A DNA stretch of 6,133 bases from Prolixibacteraceae bacterium (GTDB lineage Bacteria; Bacteroidota; Bacteroidia; Bacteroidales; Prolixibacteraceae). The notes under the pieces are model-generated. The model saw nothing but the letters and a program-made list of their open reading frames with translations. It searched no databases and had not been told where the DNA came from. Where the stretch lies: the NCBI GenBank assembly GCA_016788685.1, contig JAEUSS010000505.1, forward strand, positions 1-6,133, in the 5' to 3' direction. Shown in pieces: positions 5,127 through 6,133 of the stretch. How positions within the stretch are numbered: position 1 is the first letter of the stretch; the number at the start of each line of letters is the position of its first letter. Both the position numbers and the translations under genes were made by a program.

Positions 5127-6133
5127 TTATTCCAGAAAGATAGCCATTGCAGGAGATGCACCTACAGACTCTTGTTTTACGAATTCTCCGGATGGTTTAT
5201 AAATCTTCAGAAGTCCGGCACCGGTAACATTCTCGCCAACGAAGAGATATAAATTGTCGTCTTTAGGATTGACATTTACCCCCCTGATTCCAGGGATATT
5301 ACTGATTAGGCTTTGAGCTGCGAATTTTTTCGTGGCGGTATCAAAGACGGAAATTGCGCCGGTAAATACAGTATAGTCGGAATTGTATTCTCCGTTAACT
5401 ATATATAGTTTAGATTGGTCATTATTCATGGTCATGATTGAGGCATATTCCGTACTGACATTAGCCAACGGGTAGGTTGCTGTCAGCTTGTCGGTTGTGG
5501 TGTTGATGTATCCCACTCCGGTTTCAGTTGAATAACTGGACCAGGTACTAACCAGAGAAACGTACAGGTTGTTCGACTTGTCTTTCGCGAAATAAGAAGT
5601 AACGGCCGGCGTTTCGATGTAGGTAATTGCTTCGGTGCTCAGATTGATAACAGCAACTGCTTTTTTGTAGTTTAATGCGGCATACAGTTTCCCGTTAACT
5701 ATTTCAAGATCTTCAGCCCCTCCCGGTAAACTGATTTTCTTTTCAACTGCTCGGGTTTTGATGTTGTATTTGGCAATATAGGTGTCGGGCATAGTTGACC
5801 AGTCGGGTTTTGTTCCCAGACAGGAGATGTACAGGTAGTCGCCGTTGGCAACAGAGGTGCGGGGTTTGGCAATTTGGTCAGTCACTCCGTTTTTGGCCTG
5901 AATGAAAAGCGGGTCAACCGTCATTACTTGATCAGGGGCATTTCCCATCATAAATATCTCATCGTTGTATTTGTAGATGTGATGGATGTTTGACAACAAT
6001 TCCAGTCCGCTGTTCTGAGTTTTGTAGTAGTTGTTGGTCATGGTTCCGGTGGTGTAGTCGTATTTCGAGATACTGGCACCTCCGTTTTCATAATTCCCGT
6101 AGTTTACAATGTAACAGCCTTTAACCCTGTCGC
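5127..6133 (-). CDS. BtuG-like / DUF5074 (YncE-type) beta-propeller surface protein, 5' end cut by window edge
   Basis: The frame stays open from the TAA at 5127 to the right edge, giving 334 residues of a protein whose start lies outside; the first ATG at 6041 is internal. The visible N-terminus, GCYIVNYGNYENGGASISKY, matches the region shortly after the signal peptide in Bacteroidota DUF5074/YncE surface proteins. Propeller-blade repeats follow, for example NGDYLYIS, NGKLYAALNYKKAVAVINL, NNLYVSL, SKLYIVNGEY with ISVFDTATKKF, and DNLYLFVGE ending in a short hydrophobic IFLE. BtuG, a surface lipoprotein that binds cobalamin tightly beside the TonB-dependent receptor BtuB, has this kind of fold, and the position just ahead of cobU supports that role. 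The signal peptide and lipobox cysteine are not visible, and ligand binding is inferred from context only. By eye, base composition is richer in A/T than in the cob genes. A general YncE-type surface protein is the alternative. Confidence 0.75.
   Translation of the reverse strand, partial: DRVKGCYIVNYGNYENGGASISKYDYTTGTMTNNYYKTQNSGLELLSNIHHIYKYNDEIFMMGNAPDQVMTVDPLFIQAKNGVTDQIAKPRTSVANGDYLYISCLGTKPDWSTMPDTYIAKYNIKTRAVEKKISLPGGAEDLEIVNGKLYAALNYKKAVAVINLSTEAITYIETPAVTSYFAKDKSNNLYVSLVSTWSSYSTETGVGYINTTTDKLTATYPLANVSTEYASIMTMNNDQSKLYIVNGEYNSDYTVFTGAISVFDTATKKFAAQSLISNIPGIRGVNVNPKDDNLYLFVGENVTGAGLLKIYKPSGEFVKQESVGASPAMAIFLE

Overview
The window carries one leftward (minus-strand) gene series for the late steps of adenosylcobalamin (vitamin B12) synthesis and corrinoid salvage. 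At its upstream end is a probable B12-capture surface protein. In transcription order it reads: a beta-propeller protein of the YncE/DUF5074/BtuG type (5' end beyond the right edge), cobU, a 248-base non-coding gap, cobT, cobS, cobC, cobQ, and the first two thirds of cobO (running off the left edge). No gene is supported on the plus strand. I see no tRNA, rRNA, CRISPR array, transposase or cobalamin riboswitch.

The organism is most likely a member of the Bacteroidota. The reasons are the beta-propeller family next to cob genes, the gene complement, the lack of clear Shine-Dalgarno sequences before the starts, and intergenic repeats built from CGGGTTRC-like units. A marine or anaerobic Marinilabiliales/Prolixibacteraceae-type lineage is possible, but that is an impression and not a demonstrated assignment.

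Region by region: 1-366 is cobO (partial). 367-448 is a spacer with a degenerate inverted repeat. 449-3221 is cobQ, cobC and cobS, joined by two ATGA stop/start overlaps that suggest translational coupling. 3222-3289 is a spacer with a 14-bp perfect hairpin. 3290-4294 is cobT. 4295-4542 is non-coding and packed with four or five separate hairpins. 4543-5052 is cobU. 5053-5126 is a spacer with a 15-bp hairpin. 5127-6133 is the beta-propeller protein.

How the genes fit together: CobO adenosylates the corrin cobalt. CobQ amidates adenosylcobyrinic acid a,c-diamide to adenosylcobyric acid. A CobD/CbiB step, not seen here, would attach aminopropanol. CobU phosphorylates and GMP-activates adenosylcobinamide. 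CobT makes alpha-ribazole phosphate from the lower-ligand base. CobS joins the two halves in the membrane, and CobC removes the remaining phosphate. The surface protein would supply external corrinoids to the same pathway. All the enzymes have intact signature motifs. The coding content is a recognisable pathway and not a new system; the less explained material lies in the intergenic hairpin elements.
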